Positions 1 through 6,178 of a DNA stretch of 12,957 nucleotides are shown piece after piece. Position numbers and translations under genes: made by a program. The notes under the pieces were generated by a model. The model saw only the letters and a program-made list of their open reading frames with translations. It ran no database searches and was not told where the DNA came from. Each line of letters starts with the position of its first letter. Within the stretch, counting starts at the first letter, position 1. The DNA comes from CAZVEE01 sp964625525 (GTDB lineage: Bacteria > Pseudomonadota > Alphaproteobacteria > JAJFIK01), in contig CAZVEE010000094.1 in assembly GCA_964625525.1 (NCBI GenBank), positions 1 to 12,957 on the forward strand, read 5' to 3'.

Positions 1-141
1 GAAATGAGCTTCCGACACTCGGGCCTGGCGGTCTACCAGCTCCAGCTCGCTAAGCGCATTGATACGGTGCCCATGACCCGAGCCTATCTCTATACGTCGG
101 ATCTGCATCAGGGATCGTCTCAGGCCGCCCGCGCCAGATAG
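1..141 (+). CDS. C-terminal end of an unrecognised protein (partial)
   Basis: An open frame enters from the left edge and stops at TAG 139-141, giving about 46 residues that begin EMSFRHSGLAVYQLQLAKRI. I do not recognise the family. It is preferred over the opposite strand because roughly three quarters of its third codon positions are G or C, as in the certain genes here, while the minus-strand frame starting at ATG 108 has mixed third positions and no Shine-Dalgarno. It converges on the SRPBCC gene and overlaps its 3' end by 22 bases, which is common for convergent gene ends. The alternative is that the minus-strand frame from 108 leftwards is a second gene following the SRPBCC gene. Nothing can be said about function. 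Confidence 0.35.
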   Translation, partial: EMSFRHSGLAVYQLQLAKRIDTVPMTRAYLYTSDLHQGSSQAARAR

Positions 142-584
142 GCATCAAGACGGTCGAGGACTTGGGTCCAACCGGCCCGGCGCATGGCGGCGGTCTCGGC
201 GGGACCCATAAAGATGGACTGATCAATCAGCCGCAGTCGGGTCCCGCCCTGCTCCGGGGTCAGCTCGATCGTCATCATGAGCGCGGACCTCACAGCACCG
301 CTCTTGACCACTTTGATGACCCCGGCAACGACGAAGCATCGGCCCGGTTCGATGACCAGATAGCGCCCATAACTCTCCGCCACCGGATTGCCAGCCGGGC
401 CGAATTGGGAGCGCTCGATGCCGTCAGGACGGAAGTCGTGCTCGAAGTCAGCCAGCACCCAGTTTTCGCCGGGTACGTCCCATTGCACACGCTCCTCTGC
501 ATCCGCCCAGGCTTGGAAAACCCGGTCCGGGTGCGCAGCAATCTGACGGTCCAGGATGATGGTATCGGCTGTCAGCGATGTCAT
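120..584 (-). CDS. SRPBCC / AHSA1-type (Activator of Hsp90 ATPase-like) domain protein
   Basis: The 154-residue product is the usual length for a stand-alone SRPBCC (START/Bet v1-like) protein. The N-terminal strand ILDRQIAAHPDRVFQAW matches the typical family opening (xRxIxAPxExVFxAW). A region of paired beta strands follows (YGRYLVIEPGRCFV, LMMTIELTPEQGGTRLRLID), and the protein ends with the long C-terminal helix MRRAGWTQVLDRLDAYLA, which resembles the GWxxxLDRLxAYL ending of AHSA1 proteins. The family folds into a hydrophobic pocket that can bind lipids or small aromatic ligands; the ligand here is unknown. The ATG at 584 is preceded by GAGGA (591-595) at 6 nt spacing. No ArsR-type regulator, a frequent partner of this family, is visible beside it. 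Probably a cytoplasmic protein; no signal peptide is seen. Confidence 0.85.
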   Translation of the reverse strand: MTSLTADTIILDRQIAAHPDRVFQAWADAEERVQWDVPGENWVLADFEHDFRPDGIERSQFGPAGNPVAESYGRYLVIEPGRCFVVAGVIKVVKSGAVRSALMMTIELTPEQGGTRLRLIDQSIFMGPAETAAMRRAGWTQVLDRLDAYLARAA

Positions 585-1150
585 AGGGTGTCCTCGCTTT
601 TGTCCTTGGTGAGAGAATCCTCGAGCCGATCTTAACGCGCTTCCCCCGCGGCCGGCGGTTGATAAGCCCCGCCTCCACCGCGGCCAAGATCACGGGAACC
701 GGCGGTCAGTGCCCGGCAAGATCTCTCGCCTGAGCTGTGGGGGCCGACGGGCCGCAATCACCGTCACAATTGAAAGCGGATAATATACGGAATAGCTTGC
801 GTCCCAGGTTGGAACATGGCCTTTTAGAGCCGTGTTGATGTGATCCGTTCTCACATCAGACGTGGGGTTCAGGGGTGGCGGCCACCGTGGCGCAGACGAA
901 ACCAGACCATGTGAAACGGACACCGGGCCTAACGGGGACCAGTGCACCCGTCGTGCTGCCCGTCTTTTCCGGGGTTTCGACCGCCCCCCGTCTCACTCTG
1001 CATCACGCCGCCGGGCAAGGCTCGGTCACAGCCACCGTGATACGGAGGACCAGCCTCCTCTAACACCTGCCAGTTTTGCGACCGCCCGCTGTTCGAGTGG
1101 CACACAGCGTCCGTGCCCTCATAACGCGTCTTATTCTTGGGAACAGTGGA
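585..1150. other. Long intergenic region / leader between divergent genes
   Basis: About 566 bases separate the SRPBCC gene (minus) from the receptor gene (plus). I see no convincing gene: short frames here lack ribosome binding sites or family resemblance. A weak plus-strand promoter is possible from TTGAAA (770-775) with a poor -10 about 17 bases on (793-798). The inverted repeat at 836-858 is listed separately. The roughly 290 bases between it and the receptor ATG form an unusually long leader with local inverted repeats, for example GGAGG/CCTCC at 1044-1058. Confidence 0.5.
836..858. promoter_or_regulatory. Perfect 8-bp inverted repeat, operator-like
   Basis: TGATGTGA at 836-843 and TCACATCA at 851-858 are exact reverse complements around a 7-base centre (TCCGTTC). 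The inner TGTGA/TCACA halves resemble a CRP/FNR-family site, but the spacing is 7 rather than the classical 6. It lies about 290 bases upstream of the TonB receptor start and could be a repressor or activator site, or simply a hairpin in the leader RNA. It does not look like the AT-rich Zur or Fur boxes known from alphaproteobacteria. Confidence 0.45.
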
Positions 1151-3271
1151 ATGACCCTGAAGAGAACTCTCTTGCTGACCGCATCCGCCGCGACACTGAC
1201 CTTGGCGCAGCCCGTCTATGCGCAGTCCATCGCGGACGAGCCCGGTGTCGAAGGCGACCGGATCATCATCACCGCCTCGCCGCTCGCGCGCTCGGTTGAC
1301 GAGACCATCATCGGCACGTCGATCGTGACCGAAGAAGAGCTGGCGCGGAATTTCCAGAACACTCTGGCTGAAATCATCGCCCGCGAGCCCGGCATCTCCA
1401 CGACCTATTTCGGACCGGCCGCAAGCCGCCCGATCATCCGTGGCCTGGGCGACGACCGCGTTCGGGTTCTTGATAATGGCATTGGCGCCATTGACGCGAG
1501 CGTTGCCAGCCCCGACCACGCGGTGACAATCGATCCGGCATCCGCGACCCAAGTCGAGATTGTGCGCGGGCCGGCCACGCTGCTTTATGGCTCGTCGGCC
1601 GCTGGCGGTGTGGTCAATGTCATTTCCGGCAAGATCCCGACGGCGGTCCCCGAAGGCGGGTTTGACGTCTCGGGCACCATCGGTTTTTCGACCGCGGATG
1701 AAGGCTTCGACGGCGCGGGCGCTTTCGATGTCGAGATTGCCAAATTCGCGGGCGGCTCGCTGATCCTTCACGGTGACGGGTTCTATCGCGACGCCGAGGA
1801 TTACGACATTCCAGGCTTTGCGGAGTCCGCTGCGTTCCGTGCTCAGGAAGAAGCCGAGGAAGAAGGCGGTGAAGAAGAGGAGGAAGAAGAGGAAGCGTTT
1901 GGCACCCTTCCGAATTCGTTCTTTGAAACCTATGGCGCGTCGGGCGGCCTGTCTTGGGTCAGCGATCGCGGCTATTTCGGTGTTTCCGGCACCGTGATCG
2001 ACAGTGAATACGGCCTCGCGGGCGGCAAAAAGAAAGAAGAGGAAGAAGAAGGCGAGGAAGAGGAAGGCGAAGAGGAGGAAGAAGGCGGCGGGTTCATCGA
2101 TCTTGAGCAGCGTCGGATCGACCTCGCCAGCGAGTATCGGTTTGACGGCTGGGTCGAGACCGCGAAACTCCGGATCGGCTATGCCGACTACGAGCATGTC
2201 GAGTTTGAGGCCCCCGGCGAACCGGGCACCGTGTTCACGAATGAAGGGTGGGAAGGCCGCCTTGAATTGGTGAACCGGGAAAGTGATTTCCTTGCCGGGA
2301 AATTGCGCGGCGCGCAAGGCCTCCAGTTCCGCTTCTCCGACTTCTCCGCCATCGGTGAAGAAGCCTTTATTCCGCCGACGGATACCAGCCAGTTTGGTGT
2401 GTTCCTGCTGCGTGAATATTCCAATGGTCCGTGGCGTGTCAATGTGGGCAACCGTTATGAGTACACGGAGCATGAGAACACGATCACCGGCCAAACCCGT
2501 GACTTTAACGGCTTTTCCAATTCCGTCGGCGTTGGCTATGACGTGAGCGATGCCATCTTCGTCGGCGTGAACGGCTCCCGCACGCAACGCGCCCCGTCAC
2601 CGACGGAGCTGTTCGCGGACGGGCCGCACCTGGCGACAGATTCCTTTGAAGTCGGCGATAACAGTCTTGACAAAGAGATCGCCTTGGGGATTGACGGGAC
2701 TATCCGCTACACGACTGATCTCTTCCGTCTTTCGCTGAACGGCTTCTACACCTCCTACGAAGACTTCATCATTCTGGAAGCGACGGGCGAGGAAGAAGAC
2801 GGCTTGGATGTCTTCCAATTCGTCCAGGATGACGCCCAATTCCGTGGATTTGAGGCCTTGGCGGAAGCGGAACTGTTCCGCACGCGTCACTTCCACTTCC
2901 ACGGCGATGCACTCGTCGATTTCGTGCGCGCGACCCGCGATGGCGGCCTTGACGAGGACCTGCCTCGCATTCCGCCGCTCTCGGCGGTATTCGGTCTTGA
3001 AGCCCGTCACGAGTATGGCGAACTGCGCTTCGAAGTTGAGGCGGTGTCCGATCAGGACGACGTTGCGGCGTTTGAGCTGCCGACAGACGGCTATGAGATG
3101 CTCAATCTATACGCAACGCTGCGCCCGTTCGGCGCGGAGAGCGCGGTCGCGGTCCGCCTGGCGGCCACGAACCTGAGCGACGAAGAAGCACGCATCCATT
3201 CGTCTTTCCGCAAGGACACTGTGCCTCTGCGGGGCCGGAACTTCCGCGTTGCGGTGTCGGCTGAGTTCTAA
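1151..3271 (+). CDS. TonB-dependent outer-membrane receptor, ZnuD-like, with acidic loops
   Basis: The 706-residue product would import a metal ion or metal complex across the outer membrane using TonB/ExbBD energy. The ATG at 1151 is chosen because it gives a clean signal peptide (MTLKRTLLLTASAATLTLAQ, cut near AQS); an in-frame TTG at 1076 adds 25 residues that fit no signal. The plug domain follows, with SIVTEEELARN, RPIIRGLGDDRVRVLDNG, the QVEIVRGPATLLYGSSAAGGVVNV motif region and VISGKIP. The rest is a 22-strand-type barrel ending in VAVSAEF with terminal Phe. Blocks such as FIDLEQRRIDL and the ending KDTVPLRGRNFRV resemble ZnuD-type zinc receptors as I remember them. Two insertions are almost pure Glu: residues 233-248 and 296-311, the latter preceded by Lys293-295. 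ZnuD relatives usually carry His-rich sequence there. Substrate is therefore uncertain: zinc, another cation or a cationic complex. Confidence 0.9.
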   Translation: MTLKRTLLLTASAATLTLAQPVYAQSIADEPGVEGDRIIITASPLARSVDETIIGTSIVTEEELARNFQNTLAEIIAREPGISTTYFGPAASRPIIRGLGDDRVRVLDNGIGAIDASVASPDHAVTIDPASATQVEIVRGPATLLYGSSAAGGVVNVISGKIPTAVPEGGFDVSGTIGFSTADEGFDGAGAFDVEIAKFAGGSLILHGDGFYRDAEDYDIPGFAESAAFRAQEEAEEEGGEEEEEEEEAFGTLPNSFFETYGASGGLSWVSDRGYFGVSGTVIDSEYGLAGGKKKEEEEEGEEEEGEEEEEGGGFIDLEQRRIDLASEYRFDGWVETAKLRIGYADYEHVEFEAPGEPGTVFTNEGWEGRLELVNRESDFLAGKLRGAQGLQFRFSDFSAIGEEAFIPPTDTSQFGVFLLREYSNGPWRVNVGNRYEYTEHENTITGQTRDFNGFSNSVGVGYDVSDAIFVGVNGSRTQRAPSPTELFADGPHLATDSFEVGDNSLDKEIALGIDGTIRYTTDLFRLSLNGFYTSYEDFIILEATGEEEDGLDVFQFVQDDAQFRGFEALAEAELFRTRHFHFHGDALVDFVRATRDGGLDEDLPRIPPLSAVFGLEARHEYGELRFEVEAVSDQDDVAAFELPTDGYEMLNLYATLRPFGAESAVAVRLAATNLSDEEARIHSSFRKDTVPLRGRNFRVAVSAEF

Positions 3272-3279
3272 GACCAAAA

Positions 3280-3307
3280 GGGCGGCGCTCTTTCGAGGGC
3301 GCCGCCC
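3280..3307. terminator. Bidirectional terminator with UUCG loop
   Basis: GGGCGGCGC (3280-3288) pairs with GCGCCGCCC (3299-3307). Three further pairs (one G-U) extend it to a 12-bp stem closed on a TTCG loop (3292-3295). It begins 8 bases after the receptor stop codon. On the plus strand the following GTCCTTT is only a weak T-tract. On the minus strand four T residues (AAAA at 3276-3279) directly follow the stem, so it can also stop transcription of the convergent acyltransferase gene. Confidence 0.8.
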
Positions 3308-3318
3308 GTCCTTTGCCC

Positions 3319-3352
3319 TATGACGCTGCACGGCATATGACGCTGCACGCCA
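3319..3352. repeat. Tandem duplication of a 17-bp unit
   Basis: TATGACGCTGCACGGCA (3319-3335) is directly followed by TATGACGCTGCACGCCA (3336-3352), with one mismatch in 17. It lies between the terminator and the 3' end of the convergent acyltransferase gene, so it is non-coding. It is probably a small slippage duplication; no function is apparent. Confidence 0.8.
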
Positions 3353-3360
3353 TAATCCGA

Positions 3361-4608
3361 TCAGTGCTTTGGCGCGGCCCGGGCAATCAGCCCTTCAACA
3401 TCCATGGCGCTTTGCAAGTCGGGCCAAACCTCTAAGGCTTGGGTCGCGGCCGTTCGCGCATCATCGCGCCGTCCCCTCGCCGCGTATCGCCGAATATGCT
3501 CCGCAACATCGTCGCGCGTGCTGTCATCCAAACGCCCCGTGATATTCACGCCCGTCTTCGTGGCAATCTCGACGGAGGCAATCTCCCGATCGACGGCACC
3601 AAAACTGTACTTGTACGGCTCATCCCCAATCGTGAAATCATACCGCGTCAGTCCGTTGGCGACGGCCCACCGGATGCAATGGGCTTGCAACATCAGACCG
3701 ATAGCCAGATCGCGAACCGTTTCGTCGCGCGCTCCCACATGAAACAGCGCCTGTCGTTTGACGGGATCAATGTAATTCGCCTGTGCCGCGACCGGTTTGC
3801 CCCCGCGCCACAAGATGGCCAGGTGAACCATCCCGTTTACCAGGCCCGTCATAATGATTTCTCGGAACTGCTGGGCAAGCTTGGTGGCGCGCTTCTGTCC
3901 CTTTTTCTCCGCATACTGCAAAAACCATAGCTCTGACAAGATGGTGACATCTTGCCTATAGGTCTCTGGTCGCGACCGCGTTACGCGCAGATCAGGCGCG
4001 CTCTCCAGTTGACGCAGGAGCCGGCGGAGCTTCTGCCGCGCATTGGGGCTTAGTATGTCAAGATAGGCTGAGAAGCTGCCGGGAAGATCGATATAGGGGC
4101 AGATCAGGTTATTGGTCTCGCCAGCATTGATTTTTCGTTCAGTATGCGTTGTTTCAAACAATACCGGATCGAATGCCCCAGTGAATGCCTTGAGGCGGCT
4201 GGCCGGACCGCTAAAAAAGCTGAGAATAATACGCCCCCATGACATCCTCGATAGGTCATGGGCGAATGCCGTGCAAACCTGCGTCTCGAAGTCCGGGTCG
4301 CACAGGATGCCCGTGTAATCGGCATCGAAGACATGGCCGAGCATATCCAGCTCGTTCCTAAGGCACTGTCCTGTTTTGCTCCACCGCGTTGTGACAAGAA
4401 GCGGCAGAAGCCCGACGCACCGATGATCCTCGGACCACGCGGCCAGGATGCGGAATTTCCCCACCGTCCTCATCGCAATAGCACTTATGAAACGGGAGGA
4501 CAGGTAAAGGGTCGCACTCGGATCTTTTATAAAGAGCTCGTCCCAGTCCAACTCTAGTTCGATGACGCGATCAGCGGTGTTTATGACCTCAACATGCATG
4601 GTGTTCAT
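3361..4608 (-). CDS. FemAB/CelD-like GNAT acyltransferase (Acetyltransf_6 type)
   Basis: The 415-residue product resembles the GNAT-fold proteins often called CelD/BcsL or FemAB-like, which transfer an acyl group and are often found with exopolysaccharide or cell-envelope genes. Supporting signs are the N-terminal WDELFIKDPSATLYLSSRF, the central SPNARQKLRRLLRQLE helix, WRGGKPVAAQANYID, and above all YDFTIGDEPYKYSFGA (about residues 323-338), a hallmark of this group. A helical tail of about 55 residues (HIRRYAARGRRDDARTAATQALEVWPDL) looks like a single TPR-type repeat. The ATG at 4608 is chosen by protein homology style; there is no clear Shine-Dalgarno, and ATG 4599 or GTG 4650 are alternatives. 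The frame stays open up to about 4926 only because it crosses a non-coding repeat and the N gap. No signal peptide; likely cytoplasmic. Substrate unknown. Confidence 0.85.
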   Translation of the reverse strand: MNTMHVEVINTADRVIELELDWDELFIKDPSATLYLSSRFISAIAMRTVGKFRILAAWSEDHRCVGLLPLLVTTRWSKTGQCLRNELDMLGHVFDADYTGILCDPDFETQVCTAFAHDLSRMSWGRIILSFFSGPASRLKAFTGAFDPVLFETTHTERKINAGETNNLICPYIDLPGSFSAYLDILSPNARQKLRRLLRQLESAPDLRVTRSRPETYRQDVTILSELWFLQYAEKKGQKRATKLAQQFREIIMTGLVNGMVHLAILWRGGKPVAAQANYIDPVKRQALFHVGARDETVRDLAIGLMLQAHCIRWAVANGLTRYDFTIGDEPYKYSFGAVDREIASVEIATKTGVNITGRLDDSTRDDVAEHIRRYAARGRRDDARTAATQALEVWPDLQSAMDVEGLIARAAPKH

Positions 4609-4671
4609 GGCAACGGGGCAACCACTTTTGAAAGCCGAAAGGGGACTCACCCTATCAGAAAGTCGGCTCCC

Positions 4672-4822
4672 CTGCCTGGAGTGCGCCCNNNNNNNNNNNN
4701 NNNNNNNNNNNNNNNNNNNNNNNNNNNNNNNNNNNNNNNNNNNNNNNNNNNNNNNNNNNNNNNNNNNNNNNNNNNNNNNNNNNNNNNNCCCTGCCTGGAG
4801 TGCGCCCAGCCTGGAGTGCACA
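4672..4822. repeat. 16-bp tandem repeat array interrupted by the assembly gap
   Basis: The unit CTGCCTGGAGTGCGCC is present at 4672-4687 before the gap and at 4791-4806 after it, and a diverged copy CAGCCTGGAGTGCACA follows at 4807-4822. The core GCCTGGAGTGC occurs at 4674, 4793 and 4809, the last two exactly 16 bases apart. The same unit touching both gap edges indicates that the gap lies inside a longer array. A period of 16 is not a multiple of 3, so the array is not expected to be coding. Confidence 0.8.
4689..4788. other. Assembly gap (100 N)
   Basis: Exactly 100 undetermined bases, the usual placeholder for a scaffold gap of unknown size. The true length and repeat copy number cannot be read from this sequence. 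Confidence 0.98.
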
Positions 4823-4967
4823 GGGCTCTCGCTTGAGCGCCGTTGAGCGCAGCCTGCGGGCATGGATGGCGTTGCTTTTCTCTCGGCGTCCCGCACGCTG
4901 TACTTTTGGCCAGGAGGGCAGCACACTGTCGGATAAGTCCCGTTAAACGCGAGAGAGACCCCCTGTT

Positions 4968-5852
4968 ATGACCCAAAGTGTTGGCGCCTTGACCCGTCTG
5001 TGGCGTTTCCCCGTCAAGTCTATGGGGGGTGAAACCACGGACTCTAGCGAGGTGACGAAGGCCGGCCTGATCGGAGACCGAGCCCACGCCCTCATCGATA
5101 CCGAAACGGGCAAAGTGGTCAGCGGCAAGAGCGCCAAGCACTTTCCACAGGTGATGCAATGCCGCGCCGCCTTTGTTGAGCCGCCTCGATCAAACGGCCC
5201 GCTGCCACCGGTGGCGATCACACTGGCCGATGGCACCACGGTGCGCAGTGATGCGGCGGACCGGGATCATGTGCTGTCGGCCTTTTTCGGTCGCTCCGTC
5301 ACGCTTGCCTCGCAGGCCCCTGAAGGCTTCACCATTGATGTCGCCCATCCGGATCTCAGCGCCTCTCCCGCTCAGGACCGACCAGATGCCGTCAGGGCCC
5401 AAAAAGTAGGCTCCGCCCTCTTCGCTGAGTTGGGCATCCCCTCACCCGTTCCCGAAGGGTCCTTTTTCGATGGCTTTCCCATTACCGTTATGACCACCCA
5501 AAGCGTGGACAAGCTCCAGGCTCTGGCACCCAACAGCCTCTTTGATGAACGCCGCTTTCGGATGAACCTGATCGTGGATACGGGTCTTGAGGGATTTGTG
5601 GAAAACGACTGGGTTGAGCGAACCCTGCTGATTGGGGACGGGTTACGGCTCCATGTTGTGATTCCTGATCCGCGCTGCATCATGACCAATCTCGCCCAGG
5701 AGGGCCTGCCCCGCGATCCCCAGATTTTGCGAACCGTGGCCCAGCACAACAAGATCGATGTGGCTGGATCCCTGCTGCCATGCGTCGGTGTGTATGCGGT
5801 CGTGAAAGCCAGTGGCAGCGTCCATGTTGGTGATGCCGTCACCCTGATGTGA
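4968..5852 (+). CDS. MOSC-domain protein, YcbX-like
   Basis: The 294-residue product has the two-part structure of YcbX/mARC-like proteins: an N-terminal MOSC beta-barrel domain (opening LTRLWRFPVKSMGGE, then AGLIGDRAHALID) and a C-terminal MOSC domain (RRFRMNLIVDTG, DGLRLHVVIPDPRCIMTN, PCVGVYAVV). Proteins of this family bind the molybdenum cofactor. Cys237 in PDPRCIMT corresponds to the conserved cysteine that ligates molybdenum in the family. Described relatives act in reduction of N-hydroxylated compounds; the substrate here is unknown. No C-terminal ferredoxin domain is present, so electrons would have to come from a separate partner. The ATG at 4968 is supported by GAGAGAGAC at 4951-4959. 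The gene appears to stand alone, divergent from the acyltransferase. Confidence 0.88.
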   Translation: MTQSVGALTRLWRFPVKSMGGETTDSSEVTKAGLIGDRAHALIDTETGKVVSGKSAKHFPQVMQCRAAFVEPPRSNGPLPPVAITLADGTTVRSDAADRDHVLSAFFGRSVTLASQAPEGFTIDVAHPDLSASPAQDRPDAVRAQKVGSALFAELGIPSPVPEGSFFDGFPITVMTTQSVDKLQALAPNSLFDERRFRMNLIVDTGLEGFVENDWVERTLLIGDGLRLHVVIPDPRCIMTNLAQEGLPRDPQILRTVAQHNKIDVAGSLLPCVGVYAVVKASGSVHVGDAVTLM

Positions 5853-5989
5853 TGCACGCCGCTGAGACACGGAGCCCGCCCGGCTCACAGCACCGTGCAG
5901 GGGAACGACCTCACCTGCCGGACCGCATCATCTGTGCCTGCCCCTGCCTCTTGCACGGCCTTCTGACGCATGCGAGCGCGCGCTATGTC

Positions 5990-6016
5990 GGCGTGCCCGT
6001 CACGCCAGCCTTTTTT
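5990..6016 (+). terminator. Rho-independent terminator
   Basis: GGCGTG (5990-5995), loop CCCGT, CACGCC (6001-6006), then four bases and six T residues (6011-6016). The stem is short, but the T-run is clear in this GC-rich context. It lies about 140 bases downstream of the MOSC stop codon and in the same direction, so it ends either a long MOSC 3' untranslated region or a separate small transcript. Confidence 0.55.
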
Positions 6017-6101
6017 ATCGATCATGCGATCCACTCTTCCAGATCTAGCGTGAAATAGAACGAGCACTCTGAACTGAGCACTGCTAAGATACTGGATGCG
6101 A

Positions 6102-6130
6102 ATGCACTTTGCGTGCATATGCACTATACT
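6102..6130 (+). promoter_or_regulatory. Promoter with palindromic operator for the RND operon
   Basis: TATACT (6125-6130) is a good -10 candidate. Directly before it is the perfect 12-bp palindrome GTGCATATGCAC (6113-6124), and a third half-site ATGCAC lies at 6102-6107, exactly where the -35 element should be with a 17-base spacer. ATGCAC is a poor -35, so the promoter is likely weak or controlled. A dimeric repressor of the kind that controls many RND pumps (TetR or MarR families) could bind here, but no such gene is adjacent. Inference from sequence only. Confidence 0.45.
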
Positions 6131-6178
6131 GGGTTGTGGATCAGTCCGGTCCGCGCAACTGCTGGGGAGACGATCGTT

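Larger units (their letters stand above)
4609..4967. other. Divergent intergenic region with repeat array and assembly gap
   Basis: This stretch separates the acyltransferase (minus) from the MOSC gene (plus), so both promoters should lie here, but I cannot define either. It holds the 16-bp repeat, the 100-N gap and, to the right, two copies of TTGAGCGC (4833-4840 and 4843-4850) spaced 10 bases apart. The only clear expression signal is GAGAGAGAC (4951-4959) as ribosome binding site for the MOSC gene. The short frames that run through the region have no family resemblance and are probably chance. Confidence 0.6.
5853..6178. other. Intergenic region before the RND operon
   Basis: About 326 bases between the MOSC stop codon and the adaptor start. 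It contains a Rho-independent terminator (5990-6016) and the operator-like promoter region (6102-6130), listed separately. A small imperfect hairpin GAGCC/GGCTC (5872-5886) follows the MOSC stop. I see no convincing gene in 5853-5989. Confidence 0.6.

Noticed and set aside
1040..1056. Cobalamin riboswitch B12 box
   Set aside because: Only a partial match to the box is present and I cannot find the conserved core or pseudoknot elements upstream, so no riboswitch is called.
875..1063. A 62-codon plus-strand frame (GTG start) in the receptor leader
   Set aside because: The start lacks well-spaced Shine-Dalgarno support, the product has no recognisable features, and it does not resemble a leader peptide.
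929..2587. A 552-codon minus-strand frame opposite the TonB receptor
   Set aside because: It mirrors the receptor codons (the poly-Glu tracts become Phe/Leu-rich runs) and has no plausible start region or domain.
4672..4822. CRISPR array
   Set aside because: The units are adjacent 16-bp copies without unique spacers of regular size, and no cas gene is present.
4609..4926. N-terminal extension of the acyltransferase through the repeat and the N gap
   Set aside because: The extension depends on undetermined bases and a 16-bp repeat that cannot stay in one frame; the protein start near 4608 fits the family better.
5849..6058. A 69-codon plus-strand frame overlapping the MOSC stop codon
   Set aside because: It reads through the terminator hairpin and T-run at 5990-6016 and has no family resemblance.
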